Positions 1-8,048 of a DNA stretch of 64,000 nt are shown here, one piece after another. Position 1 is the stretch's first letter, and each line of letters starts with the position of its first letter. Under the pieces are notes generated by a model. It was not told the DNA's origin. It saw only the letters and a program-made list of their open reading frames with translations, and made no database searches. The DNA comes from Bradyrhizobium sp. WSM1417 (GTDB lineage: Bacteria; Pseudomonadota; Alphaproteobacteria; Rhizobiales; Xanthobacteraceae). The stretch is taken from contig NZ_KI911783.1 in assembly GCF_000515415.1 (NCBI RefSeq), forward strand, positions 4,268,392 through 4,332,391, given 5' to 3'. The translations under genes were made by a program, and so were the position numbers.

Positions 1-1
1 C

Positions 2-34
2 AAGCTGGTGCCGTTCTTCGCCAAAGACGGATAG
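2..34 (+). CDS. C-terminal tail of a gene cut by the left edge
   Basis: An open frame enters from the left edge and ends in TAG at 32-34, giving the last ten residues KLVPFFAKDG. Nothing more of the protein is visible, so its function cannot be named. The reading is weak because any frame could run this far by chance. It is kept because the codons fit a coding tail and the sequence after it looks intergenic. Confidence 0.3.
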   Translation, partial: KLVPFFAKDG

Positions 35-105
35 TGAAATTGGATGTAGCCCCGATTGCGCTGCTCTCCATCTGCGCTACTGCAGCAACGCAAGCGGTGG
101 GATCC

Positions 106-188
106 GTCATTCGGGGGCGGTCCTGAGAGACCGAGCCTGGAACGGGAATTCTGGGCCTGGCCTGTGCGAGGGCCACCCCGGAATGACG
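106..188. repeat. Intergenic palindromic repeat (CGTCATT...AATGACG)
   Basis: The outer ends CGTCATTC and GAATGACG are inverted copies, with GGGG and CCCC just inside them, so the RNA could fold into one long imperfect hairpin. Such elements, beginning and ending in GTCAT/ATGAC, are common between genes in Bradyrhizobium-like genomes. Only one copy of this particular version is seen in the window. It may act as a terminator for the gene cut at the left edge. Confidence 0.55.
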
Positions 189-208
189 AAAGCTCCTACG
201 CGCCTTAA

Positions 209-310
209 CTAACGCCCGTAGAACAGGATGCTGGCGATGACGAGCATCGCCATCACCGCCAGCATATGCGCGAACGCTTCCGAGGCCGCCCCCTTGGTGG
301 CTTCCTTCAT
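209..310 (-). CDS. Small 33-residue membrane peptide
   Basis: This short gene starts at ATG 308-310 (complement), eight bases downstream of a good ribosome-binding site (GGGAGA), and ends at TAG 209-211. The protein begins MKEATKGAASEAFAHMLAV and continues into a hydrophobic stretch of about 17 residues ending FYGR. It looks like a single-pass inner-membrane peptide with a short polar N-terminus. I do not recognise a named family. Its reality rests on the ribosome-binding site, the clean membrane segment and its free-standing position; conservation in relatives would settle it. Confidence 0.55.
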   Translation of the reverse strand: MKEATKGAASEAFAHMLAVMAMLVIASILFYGR

Positions 311-581
311 GCCGTTTTCTCCCTAGACTTGGGCGTGACTCATCGATGCGCGGTTAGCGCCCAACGGCCAATTGTTTTTACTCGGAACACCCCTTGCGAG
401 TATCCGCCGCGATCAAGTCCCCACGCGGCGAATATCGACTGTACCAAGGTCGTTCAGCAATGCGGCGGCATTTTGACTCGATGTTGTTGCTCCTGCGGAC
501 GCGCAAGAATACAGTTTCGTGGAACTTTCGCCGCTAACGACAAAAAGCATCAAAGGCCTAGGGAAAAACTTCAGGAAAATC

Positions 582-1109
582 ATGGCCCGTATCAACTACA
601 GCGACCCGTCCAAGGCATCCGACCGCACCCGCGAGATCCTCGACAAGAACCGCAATGCCAACATCTTCCGGATGATGTCGCATTCGCCGAGCTACTTCGA
701 GCAGTACTGCCGGCTCGGCGGCGCCATCCGTCACAAGGGCGAGCTCGATCCGATCGTGCGCGAACTCGCGATCACCCGCACCGGCATTTTGTGCGAGGCG
801 CCGTACGAGATCGTCGCGCACAAGCGCATCGGCAAGAATGTCGGCGTCACCGACGAGCAGAACGAAGCGCTCGAGAACTGGCAGGCCGCGAGCTGTTTCG
901 ACGAGACGCAACGCGCCGCACTCGCCTTCACCGACGAGATTGTGAAGCTGAACAAGCCGACGGATGCGACCTTCAAGGCGATCTCATCGAAACTGACGCC
1001 GGCCGCGCTCGTCGAGCTGCAGCTCTCGGTTGGCTTCTACATCATGACGTCGAAATTTCTGGAGACCTTTGAGATCGACCTTCAGCCGGTCACCGAGGTG
1101 GTAGGCTGA
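582..1109 (+). CDS. Carboxymuconolactone decarboxylase-family protein
   Basis: The protein has 175 residues. I start it at ATG 582 (MARINYSD), which follows AGGAAAATC; an upstream ATG at 519 would add 21 residues without family character. The core matches the AhpD/carboxymuconolactone decarboxylase fold: a helix with RELAITRTGILCEAPYE, then AHKRIGKNVG, and a C-terminal helix LVELQLSVGFYIMTSKFL. The CxxC pair used by peroxidase-type AhpD members is absent: only one Cys (LCEAP) is there, so an alkylhydroperoxidase role is unlikely. The substrate is unknown. It precedes the MazG-like gene by 26 bases on the same strand and may be cotranscribed with it. Confidence 0.85.
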   Translation: MARINYSDPSKASDRTREILDKNRNANIFRMMSHSPSYFEQYCRLGGAIRHKGELDPIVRELAITRTGILCEAPYEIVAHKRIGKNVGVTDEQNEALENWQAASCFDETQRAALAFTDEIVKLNKPTDATFKAISSKLTPAALVELQLSVGFYIMTSKFLETFEIDLQPVTEVVG

Positions 1110-1135
1110 TCGAGCAATTGCTGTGAGGGACGCTC

Positions 1136-1438
1136 ATGACGATCGATGAATATGCCGCCTGGGCTGCAACGATTGCGAAAGTCGATGAGCGTCCGTCCAA
1201 CGAACGGCTGTCCTATCTCGGGCTCGGCCTCGCCGGCGAATCCGGCGAAGTCGCCGACCACATCAAGAAGCTGCTCCGCGATGACTGGCTCGACCAGGCG
1301 GGCCTCGTCGAAGAGCTAGGTGATGTCATCTATTACTGGGCATGCCTGTGCGTGGCGACCGGCCAGCAGCCATCCGAGCTGCTCAAGACCAGTGCCGCCA
1401 AGATCAAGCGGCGGATCAGCGAGGCGGCGAGCCGCTAG
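1136..1438 (+). CDS. MazG-like nucleotide pyrophosphohydrolase
   Basis: This 100-residue protein matches the short single-domain all-alpha NTP pyrophosphatase (MazG) family. These enzymes cleave nucleoside triphosphates to monophosphate and pyrophosphate with Mg2+ bound by acidic residues. The signature is visible as GLAGESGEVADHIKK (an ExxE pair) followed by LVEELGDVIYYWACLC (an ExxD pair). GAGGGACGCTC precedes the ATG. The usual role is house-cleaning of aberrant nucleotides. Its stop lies only 5 bases from the stop of the convergent glutaminase gene. Family assignment is firm; the substrate is not. Confidence 0.87.
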   Translation: MTIDEYAAWAATIAKVDERPSNERLSYLGLGLAGESGEVADHIKKLLRDDWLDQAGLVEELGDVIYYWACLCVATGQQPSELLKTSAAKIKRRISEAASR

Positions 1439-1443
1439 GCCGC

Positions 1444-3291
1444 TCAGGTCGACGTCAGGATATCCACCCTGGCGTTGGCGACGATCAGGCGATCGGCGAG
1501 AAGCTGCGCAAGATTGCGCATGATGCGTTCGCTGGCGTGCGGGTGCTGCTTGCGGAAGCGTTCGAACGCTTTCAGAGGCGCCTCGAACGCGGTCGCCGCC
1601 ATATCCGCGAACACGTCGGCGGAGCGAGTGGTCTCGATCAACGCCATCTCGCCGAACGCCATGCCGGCGGTGAGTGTTGCGAGCCGTACGCCGTCGGGCA
1701 GGGTGACATGCACCGCGCCGCTGCGCAGGAAGAAAAGGGAATCGGCTGCGGCGCCCGTGGTGAGGATTTTCGCGCCAGACTGATAGGTCCGGATCGTGCA
1801 GATCGAGGCGAGGTCGGTCAGCTCTTCCTCGCTCATGCCGGCCAGCAGCGGCTGCTCGGCAAGCTCGGTGGTCTCGTGGAAATCGATCGAGCCTCCGTAC
1901 CGATAGATGATCTGGTCTTCGGCCCATTCGATCGCGGTGTCGAGCAAATAGAAGTCGCGGACGTTCTTCAGCTCGGCGGTCCATTCCCGCAGGCTGTCCC
2001 ATTCCTTGGAGGCACGCCTGACGCCTGACAGCACGACGGTCACATTCAGCACCGCGAGTTCCTCGAACGCTTCGGCCACCAACCGCGCTCCGGCGCGTGT
2101 GGTGGAGGTGACGCGGTGGAGATCGAAGACCACGAATTGCGGCCGCGGCCGCCCCGCAAGCCGGCGCGAGACATAGTCGACCGCCGACAGCGACAGCGTG
2201 CCGACCAGCTCGATGATCCTCACCTCCTGCTCGTGGGCTGCGAGAATATCGCGTTCCTGCGGGCGGCGCACGCGCCGCGACGGGCTCTTGCCGATGTCGT
2301 AATCGGCGATGACGGCGTTGCGTGCGTCGTCGCTGCGGTTGAGCATATGCAGATCGTAATGCGAGGACAGCGCCTCGCAGACCTTGATGCCGCGCACGCT
2401 GTTGCCGTGCTTGTCGAGTCTTGGCGAATAGCTGCCGAGCCCGAGGCGAGCGGGGAGGGCGGCGAGAATTCCGCCGCCGACGCCGCTCTTGGCGGGGATG
2501 CCGATCCGGTAGATCCATTCGCCGGCATAGTCGTACATGCCGGACGACGTCATCACCGAGAGTGTGCGCGAGATCGCGTAGGGGGTCAGCACCTGCTCGC
2601 CGGTGACGGGGTTGACGCCGCGGTTGGCGAGCGTTGCCGCCATCACCGCGATGTCGCGCGCGGTGACCAGCACCGCGCATTGCCGGAAATAGACGTCGAG
2701 CACTGCGGCGACATCGTCCGAGATCACCGCATTGGTCTTGAGGAGATAGCCGATGGCGCGGTTGCGGTCGCCGGTCTGGCTTTCGGAAACGTAGACGGAC
2801 TCGTCGACGGCGAGGTCGCGGCCGGCAAAACGACTGAGCGCGAGGCGAATGTGCTCGAAAGCGTCCGGACCCTTGCTGTCGTGGATCAGCCCGGTGCAGG
2901 CGATCGCGCCGGCATTGACCATCGGGTTGAATGGATGGTTCTCCGAATTGAGCCGGATCGAGTTGAAAGGATCGCCGGAGGGCTCGACGCCGATCGCGCT
3001 CTCCACCCTGTTTGCGCCGAGCAGGTCCAGCGCCAGTGCGAACACGAACGGCTTTGACATCGACTGGATGGTGAAGGGCACCCTGGAGTCGCCGACCTCG
3101 TAGACATGACCGTCCAGGGTCGCGAGGCTGATGCCAAAACAGGCAGGATCGGCCTTGCTTAGCTCGGGAATGTAGTCGGCGACCGCGCCCGAGGTCTCCG
3201 CCGAGAATTCGTTGAGGCAATTGTCAAGAAACCGCAGCAAAGGCGGCTTCGAGCGGGTCCAGGCGGTGGCGAGAGGCGAAAGCGGTTTCAT
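1444..3291 (-). CDS. glsA: Glutaminase A fused to STAS and cyclic-nucleotide-binding domains
   Basis: The protein has 615 residues; plain glutaminases have about 300-330. Residues 25-310 are a glutaminase domain (glutamine to glutamate plus ammonia) with the serine nucleophile motif S77-M-S-K80, the conserved HPFNPMVNAGAI stretch and PAKSGVGGGI. Residues about 350-460 resemble a STAS domain (PQFVVFDLHRV...GARLVAEAF). Residues about 480-600 form a cyclic-nucleotide-binding domain (AGMAFGEMALIETTRSADV contains the phosphate-binding-cassette pattern). The start follows AGAGAGGCG. It lies 22 bases downstream of the TRAP permease on the same strand, so it probably shares that transcript, suggesting that the imported substrate and glutamine or glutamate metabolism are linked. 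The appended domains suggest control by cAMP/cGMP or by partner proteins; that part is inferred. Confidence 0.92.
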   Translation of the reverse strand: MKPLSPLATAWTRSKPPLLRFLDNCLNEFSAETSGAVADYIPELSKADPACFGISLATLDGHVYEVGDSRVPFTIQSMSKPFVFALALDLLGANRVESAIGVEPSGDPFNSIRLNSENHPFNPMVNAGAIACTGLIHDSKGPDAFEHIRLALSRFAGRDLAVDESVYVSESQTGDRNRAIGYLLKTNAVISDDVAAVLDVYFRQCAVLVTARDIAVMAATLANRGVNPVTGEQVLTPYAISRTLSVMTSSGMYDYAGEWIYRIGIPAKSGVGGGILAALPARLGLGSYSPRLDKHGNSVRGIKVCEALSSHYDLHMLNRSDDARNAVIADYDIGKSPSRRVRRPQERDILAAHEQEVRIIELVGTLSLSAVDYVSRRLAGRPRPQFVVFDLHRVTSTTRAGARLVAEAFEELAVLNVTVVLSGVRRASKEWDSLREWTAELKNVRDFYLLDTAIEWAEDQIIYRYGGSIDFHETTELAEQPLLAGMSEEELTDLASICTIRTYQSGAKILTTGAAADSLFFLRSGAVHVTLPDGVRLATLTAGMAFGEMALIETTRSADVFADMAATAFEAPLKAFERFRKQHPHASERIMRNLAQLLADRLIVANARVDILTST

Positions 3292-3313
3292 CGCCTCTCT
3301 TTGTGCAACGCAA

Positions 3314-5389
3314 TCAGGGCACGCGCAACCCGTCCGGCACCAGGGTCTGCCGCCGGACCAGCAGCAGGGCGAGCAAAACCGTGGGGACGAGGATGGCGAG
3401 GCCGAGCGCCGTCACCTGCATCTGCGACAGCGGCATGATGCCGCCGCCTGGGGTGGCCACCACGAACCCGCCGAGCACCAGCAGCACGCGGATCGGCCAT
3501 TCCAGCGCGCCGGCGCCGCGGAGATCGCCGACGAAGGGCTGGTAACCCTGGATGCCGCCGCAGATGAACAGCGTGCCGAACGCCGCGAGCGCCATCAGCC
3601 CGAGACCCGCGAGATAGGGGCTCGGCCCCTGCAGCACCAGCGCGGGATTGAGCACGAAGAAGAACGGGATGAAATAGATGATGCTACCGACCCACATCGA
3701 TTCCCAGCCCGTCTTCATCGCCGGCGAGCCGGCAATGCCTGCGGCCGCGAACGAGGCGATCGCGACCGGCGGGGTGATTGACGACAGCATGCCCCAGTAG
3801 AAGATGAACATGTGCACGGCCATCCTGTTCAGCCCGAGCTTCTCCAGCGCCGGCGCGACCAGGATGGCGAGGAAGATGTAGCAGGCCGTCGTGGTCAGCC
3901 CGAGCCCGAGGATCAGGCTGGTCAGGGCGCACATGCCGAGCAGGAGGAACGGATTGTCACCGGCGATGCGCAGCAAGTCGTTGGCGAGGCTCGACACCAC
4001 GCCGGTCATCGAGAAGGCGCCGATCAGCAGGCCGCAGCCGGCGAGGATGCCGACGAGCTCGACGAAGGTGCGCCCGTTGACCTCGAGGAATTTGCCGATC
4101 GTCGCGACAGTCCAGCGCGTGTCCTTCGAGAACAGCTGGTTGAGGACCAGAAGCAGGGCGGTGGCGTAGAACGGCGCATGGCTCTCGCGCTTGAAGTAGA
4201 GCAGCATCACGATCAGCAGCGCGATCACGAAGACGTAGTACCAGCCGTCCTTGATCGTATCCATGACCCGCGGCAGCTCCGCGCGCGGAATGCCCTTCAG
4301 CCCGTGTCGCGCGGCGTAGGAATCGACCTGCATGAACAGGCCGATGTAGTAGAGCACCGCCGGAATGATCGCCGCGAGCGCGACATCGGCGTAGCTGACA
4401 TTGAGGAATTGCGCGATCACGAAGGCGGTCGCGCCCATCACCGGCGGCGCCAGCACCGCGCCGGTCGAGGCACAGGCCTCGATCGCGCCGGCATAGGAGG
4501 CCCTAAAGCCGCTCTTCTTCATCACCGGAATGGTCATGGTGCCGGCGGTGAGCACGTTGGAGATGATCGAGCCCGACATCATGCCGAGCAGGCCGCTGGC
4601 GAAGATGCAGACCTTTGCCGCTCCGCCGCGGAAGGTACCGCACAGCGCGAAAGCGAGATTGATGAAGAACTTTCCGGCGCCGGTCATCATCAGCGCGGTG
4701 CCGAACACCAGGAATCCGATCACGGTGTCGGCAAACGCCTGGATGGGAATGCCGAGCAGGCTCTCGCCCGACAGCACGTGATAGGCGGTCGCCTGCTCCA
4801 GCGTCGACTGCGTGCCGCGGAACGGACCTAACCAACTGGATTCCGCGAACAGCGGATAGACGGTGAAGGGGAGCACGCTCAGTAGCAGGCTCCAGCCGCC
4901 GGTCCGGCGCAGCGCCTCCATCAGCATCACCCACATCACGAGACCCGCGGCTGTCACGCTGTTCGGCGCGCCGCCGAATTCCCAGCCGGCCTCCGCGGCC
5001 CTGCGCACGTTCGACATCAACACAAGCGCTGCGGCAAAAGTCACGACGAAGCAGAGAAGGTCATACCAGGGAATGCGGTCGAGCGGCGCGCGCGCGGTTC
5101 CCGGGAAGATCAGGAACGTGAACGGCAGCATCAGCGCGATCAGGAGATAGAAGTACTCCGTGTTGAGCTGGGTGTAGCCGACGAAGAAGCGCAGCGAGAA
5201 TTGCTGGTTGATGCAGAGCAGGATGGTCGCGGCGGTCGCGACGACGAGCATCCAGCGCCACGCGCCGGGCAAGCTTCGGACGCGCGTGACCTCCGCTTCC
5301 TGCATGTTGCCGGCGGCGCCATGCGGATCGTCGAACACGATCCGCTTGGCCTCGTCCTGCGCGGCGGTGGAGTCTGAAGCAGACGACAT
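3314..5389 (-). CDS. TRAP transporter fused permease (DctQM type)
   Basis: This 691-residue membrane protein joins the small 4-helix (DctQ-like) and large 12-helix (DctM-like) TRAP subunits in one chain. This is the arrangement normally paired with TAXI-type binding proteins. Many hydrophobic segments are visible, and the DctM region carries motifs such as GAGKFFINLAFAL, SGSIISNVLTAGTMTIPVMK and SSITPPVAIASFAAAGIAG. TRAP systems drive uptake of organic acids by Na+ or H+ gradient. The binding-protein gene lies 35 bases upstream and the glutaminase gene 22 bases downstream, so the three probably form one operon. The substrate cannot be read from the sequence; a dicarboxylate, glutamate-like compound or carboxylated acyl precursor would fit the neighbours. 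Confidence 0.93.
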   Translation of the reverse strand: MSSASDSTAAQDEAKRIVFDDPHGAAGNMQEAEVTRVRSLPGAWRWMLVVATAATILLCINQQFSLRFFVGYTQLNTEYFYLLIALMLPFTFLIFPGTARAPLDRIPWYDLLCFVVTFAAALVLMSNVRRAAEAGWEFGGAPNSVTAAGLVMWVMLMEALRRTGGWSLLLSVLPFTVYPLFAESSWLGPFRGTQSTLEQATAYHVLSGESLLGIPIQAFADTVIGFLVFGTALMMTGAGKFFINLAFALCGTFRGGAAKVCIFASGLLGMMSGSIISNVLTAGTMTIPVMKKSGFRASYAGAIEACASTGAVLAPPVMGATAFVIAQFLNVSYADVALAAIIPAVLYYIGLFMQVDSYAARHGLKGIPRAELPRVMDTIKDGWYYVFVIALLIVMLLYFKRESHAPFYATALLLVLNQLFSKDTRWTVATIGKFLEVNGRTFVELVGILAGCGLLIGAFSMTGVVSSLANDLLRIAGDNPFLLLGMCALTSLILGLGLTTTACYIFLAILVAPALEKLGLNRMAVHMFIFYWGMLSSITPPVAIASFAAAGIAGSPAMKTGWESMWVGSIIYFIPFFFVLNPALVLQGPSPYLAGLGLMALAAFGTLFICGGIQGYQPFVGDLRGAGALEWPIRVLLVLGGFVVATPGGGIMPLSQMQVTALGLAILVPTVLLALLLVRRQTLVPDGLRVP

Positions 5390-5424
5390 GATCGACCCCG
5401 CGCGTGGGCAATAAACGCTGAGAA

Positions 5425-6591
5425 TTAATCCTCGAACCCGTTCGGCATGTCGGCCTTCGCAAGGGCTGTGGCACGCGCCTTCATCCAGCCGTCGAGGAAC
5501 GCCTTGTCATCCGCAGGCGGGTTGGACTTTCCGTAGTCGGTCCACGCGGCGCCAAGCACCTCTTGCCGCTTGATCAGTCTGTTGTTGTGCGCGTCCTGCG
5601 CGTCGCTCCATTGCCCGGCTTCCTTCAGGGCCTTCACCGCGCCGGGATGCACCGGCACCACCCAGTTCTTGGTCTGGCGATCGGCCGCAAGCCCGCCGGC
5701 GCCGGGCGCGGAGTCCTTGTAGGAATCGTAGTTCACGATCATCGCCTTGGTGATCGCATAGACCTGGTCGGGGGCTTGCGAGGCGTAGGCGACGAAAATC
5801 GGGTAGGGATAGTTGCCGAGCTCGATCGGCTTGTCCGGCGAGATGCCGGCGCCGCAGGTCGCGGTCTGCGGGAAAAAGAACGAGCCGACCTTCTGCATCC
5901 GCGCCCAGCCTTCCTTGTCCTTGGCGGGCAGCGGCGGCCAGACCAGGCCGCGCGGCGAGGTCTCGGCTTCCTTGGCGGGGCCGGTGATGGTGGTGCCGAA
6001 GGCCGCGTCGGTGTCGTTGTTGATCAGGCCCTTCCACATCGCGCCGTAGCTTGCGAACTCGACGATCTTGACGTCCTTCTGCGTCAGGCCGGCGAAGGCG
6101 AGCACCGCGAGCGAGTTCTGGTTCAGCGCCGGCGAGCCGACGACGAATCCGATGCGCTTGCCCTTGAGATCCTTCAGCTCCTTCACGCCTGTATCCGCAG
6201 CTACGCCGAGCGTGCCGCAATTGCAGTCGACGGATGAGAGCAGGATCTGGAGCGGTTGCGGACCCCATTCCCTGGAGCCGAATTCGAACACGCCTTCCTG
6301 AGCGAAATAGGTCCCCGATCCCATCGCCGCGGAGACCGCACGCTTGGCGCGCAGCGGCGCCAGACGCGCGACGTCGTTGCCTGCGGGGAGCACGCGCACG
6401 TCGGTTGAGTATTTGTCCTTCATCATCTTGCCGACGCCGACCGCGATGTTGAAGCCGGCGGTGCCGGTGTCATAGGCGGTGAACGTCAATGTCGCCGGCA
6501 GCTTGATGTCTTCGGCGAATGCATAGCTTGTAGACACAAAAGAAAGGCCCGCCACCAAGGCAGGCGCGAGCATGACCAGCCCACGACGCAT
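5425..6591 (-). CDS. TAXI-family TRAP transporter solute-binding protein
   Basis: This 388-residue periplasmic protein has a clear signal peptide (MRRGLVMLAPALVAGLSFV..., cleavage near YAFAE). The body matches the TAXI family: FTAYDTGTAGFNIAVGVGK near the N-terminus, AVSAAMGSGTYFAQEG, and LKDLKGKRIGFVVGSPA. I choose the start at 6591 because GGAGGGAAAC precedes that ATG; the ATG 12 bases further up overlaps this ribosome-binding site. It delivers its ligand to the fused permease encoded next. Upstream lie two direct repeats that may be regulatory, then the biotin carrier gene. Ligand unknown. Confidence 0.93.
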   Translation of the reverse strand: MRRGLVMLAPALVAGLSFVSTSYAFAEDIKLPATLTFTAYDTGTAGFNIAVGVGKMMKDKYSTDVRVLPAGNDVARLAPLRAKRAVSAAMGSGTYFAQEGVFEFGSREWGPQPLQILLSSVDCNCGTLGVAADTGVKELKDLKGKRIGFVVGSPALNQNSLAVLAFAGLTQKDVKIVEFASYGAMWKGLINNDTDAAFGTTITGPAKEAETSPRGLVWPPLPAKDKEGWARMQKVGSFFFPQTATCGAGISPDKPIELGNYPYPIFVAYASQAPDQVYAITKAMIVNYDSYKDSAPGAGGLAADRQTKNWVVPVHPGAVKALKEAGQWSDAQDAHNNRLIKRQEVLGAAWTDYGKSNPPADDKAFLDGWMKARATALAKADMPNGFED

Positions 6592-6636
6592 GTTTCCCTC
6601 CAATGATCCTCGCGTTTGGTGCGACGATTTTCTTTC

Positions 6637-6664
6637 TTTGTTTGAAACAGGTTTTGTTTGAAAC
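6637..6664. promoter_or_regulatory. Direct repeat TTTGTTTGAAAC x2 upstream of TAXI gene
   Basis: Two exact copies of TTTGTTTGAAAC (6637-6648 and 6653-6664) lie 16 bases apart, 46 to 73 bases upstream of the TAXI gene start. On the coding strand they read GTTTCAAACAAA. A spacing of about 1.5 helical turns puts them on opposite faces of the helix. They could be regulator half-sites or a simple low-complexity duplication. No regulator is proved. Confidence 0.4.
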
Positions 6665-6757
6665 GGATCATGTCATCGCGATCAGGCGATGGCAACGCCG
6701 TACCGCAAACGCAGCAATGAGGCTGACAGATTGTCGCGGAAACGACGGTTAATGCAG

Positions 6758-6979
6758 TCAGTTCGCCACGATCGCGATCGCCTGTCCCTCGGCAACGACG
6801 TCGTCGAGCTTCACAAGAAGCGATGTGATCTCGCCGCTCACAGGAGAAAGCACAGGGATCTCCATCTTCATCGCTTCGACCACCACAATCTCATCACCAT
6901 CCGCAACGGTTCCTCCAACTTGCACGGGAGTTGAGCAGATGCGACCCGCGACCTCCGTGACGATCTTAATTTCTGGCAT
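6758..6979 (-). CDS. Stand-alone biotin carboxyl carrier protein
   Basis: This 73-residue protein is a complete biotinyl/lipoyl domain. The biotin acceptor is K38 in the motif VVEAMKMEIP, and the hairpin partner VSGEITSLLVKLDDVVAEGQ follows at the expected distance. I start it at MPEIK, preceded by AAAAAGGCGATGGC; an upstream ATG would add nine residues. Such carriers shuttle CO2 between a biotin carboxylase and a carboxyltransferase. A carboxyltransferase lies on the other side of the divergent regulator at 7978-9537, but no biotin carboxylase is encoded in the window. It is probably the first gene of the leftward TRAP arm. Confidence 0.9.
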   Translation of the reverse strand: MPEIKIVTEVAGRICSTPVQVGGTVADGDEIVVVEAMKMEIPVLSPVSGEITSLLVKLDDVVAEGQAIAIVAN

Positions 6980-7043
6980 GCCATCGCCTTTTTGTTGTGG
7001 TCGCAAAATGCCTGAGGTAGTTTCTTCTGCAAGCGAAATTTAA

Positions 7044-7058
7044 TTCCGCATAGCGGAA
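7044..7058. promoter_or_regulatory. IclR-type operator palindrome
   Basis: TTCCGC-ATA-GCGGAA is a perfect inverted repeat with 6-base arms and a 3-base centre. It sits 15 bases upstream of the iclR start codon and 65 bases upstream of the divergent biotin-carrier start. IclR-family repressors commonly bind this kind of TTCCGC/GCGGAA site. Its place between both arms suggests that the adjacent IclR protein controls itself and the leftward operon. Binding is inferred. Confidence 0.65.
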
Positions 7059-7073
7059 CAAGCGGTAGGGATC

Positions 7074-8048
7074 ATGGGACGACGTTCGGAGCGGTTGAGT
7101 AGACAAGGTGCGCTCGCCGGCGATGCCGGTGAGGGGGATGTCATCCAGGTGGTGTCGCGCGCGTTCGACGTGTTGCGATGCTTCGAGGGCCACGATAGCA
7201 GGCTCGGCAATCTCGAGATTTCAAATCGCTGCGGCCTACCACGCTCGACGGTGTCGCGGCTCACGCACACGCTGACGCGGATGGGGCAGCTGGTCTATCT
7301 GCCGCGCGATCAGAAATATCGCATCGGGCCGAGCGCGGTGGCGATGAGCGCCTCGATGATGAAGGGCGCGCAGCTGCGCAGCATGATCCGTCAGCGGCTC
7401 CAGGAAGTCGCCGAGCAATTGCCCGGCACGGTCGGCTTCGTGGTCCCCGATCGCTTCCATCTGGTCTATCTCCAGTTCGCGCGCTCGGCCTCGGCACTCG
7501 GCCTACACGAGGGCACCGGCAGCCGCATCTCGATGGCCTCGACTGCTGCGGGCGCAGCCTACACCGCGGCATTGGCGCCCGAGGTCGGCGATGCTTTCAT
7601 CACGGACATGGAGCGGGAAGCTCCCGAGGCTGCGAAGATCCTGCGGCCCCGCATCGAGGCCAACCGGCAGTCGCTGCATGAGCGCGGCTATGTCGTGGCC
7701 TGTGGCTTGTGGAGCCCGCATATCAACGGGCTCGCGGTGCCGATCTGGTCGCCGCAGTATCAGACGTTTGTGGTGATCACGATCGGTCTTCTGTCGTCGA
7801 TGTATGACGAGCAGCGCTTGCATGCCGAAGTCGCGCCGCTGATGCTCGCGCTCGGCCGCTCGCTCGGCAGCCTGATGGACGGCGCGGAGGGCGACGTATT
7901 CAACGCCCGCATCCCGCGTAAACCAGTTGCCATGGCCGTCCATAACAATAACAAGCCGATCAATTCGGAGGGAGTGAATGAACTGGAAGCCGGAACTCGA
8001 CGAGCTCGCCCGGCGCGAAGCCTTCGCGCGGGAGATGGGCGGCGTTGA
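7074..8048 (+). CDS. IclR-family transcriptional regulator
   Basis: The protein has 324 residues. Residues about 20-85 form a winged helix-turn-helix (VVSRAFDVLRCFEG...GLPRSTVSRLTHTLTRMGQLVY). Residues about 95-280 form the IclR effector-binding domain (STAAGAAYTAAL, RGYVVACGLWSPHINGLAVPI). These regulators usually sense small carboxylic or aromatic acids. The last 24 codons overlap the start of the carboxyltransferase gene by 71 bases in another frame, which suggests translational coupling. An IclR-like operator lies just before the start. The basic C-terminal tail rich in Arg may be only a by-product of the overlap. Confidence 0.9.
   Translation: MGRRSERLSRQGALAGDAGEGDVIQVVSRAFDVLRCFEGHDSRLGNLEISNRCGLPRSTVSRLTHTLTRMGQLVYLPRDQKYRIGPSAVAMSASMMKGAQLRSMIRQRLQEVAEQLPGTVGFVVPDRFHLVYLQFARSASALGLHEGTGSRISMASTAAGAAYTAALAPEVGDAFITDMEREAPEAAKILRPRIEANRQSLHERGYVVACGLWSPHINGLAVPIWSPQYQTFVVITIGLLSSMYDEQRLHAEVAPLMLALGRSLGSLMDGAEGDVFNARIPRKPVAMAVHNNNKPINSEGVNELEAGTRRARPARSLRAGDGRR

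Noticed and set aside
1316..3220. A 634-codon open frame on the minus strand in a different frame from glutaminase
   Set aside because: It is Arg-rich shadow reading of the glutaminase gene, common in high-GC DNA, with no domain character.
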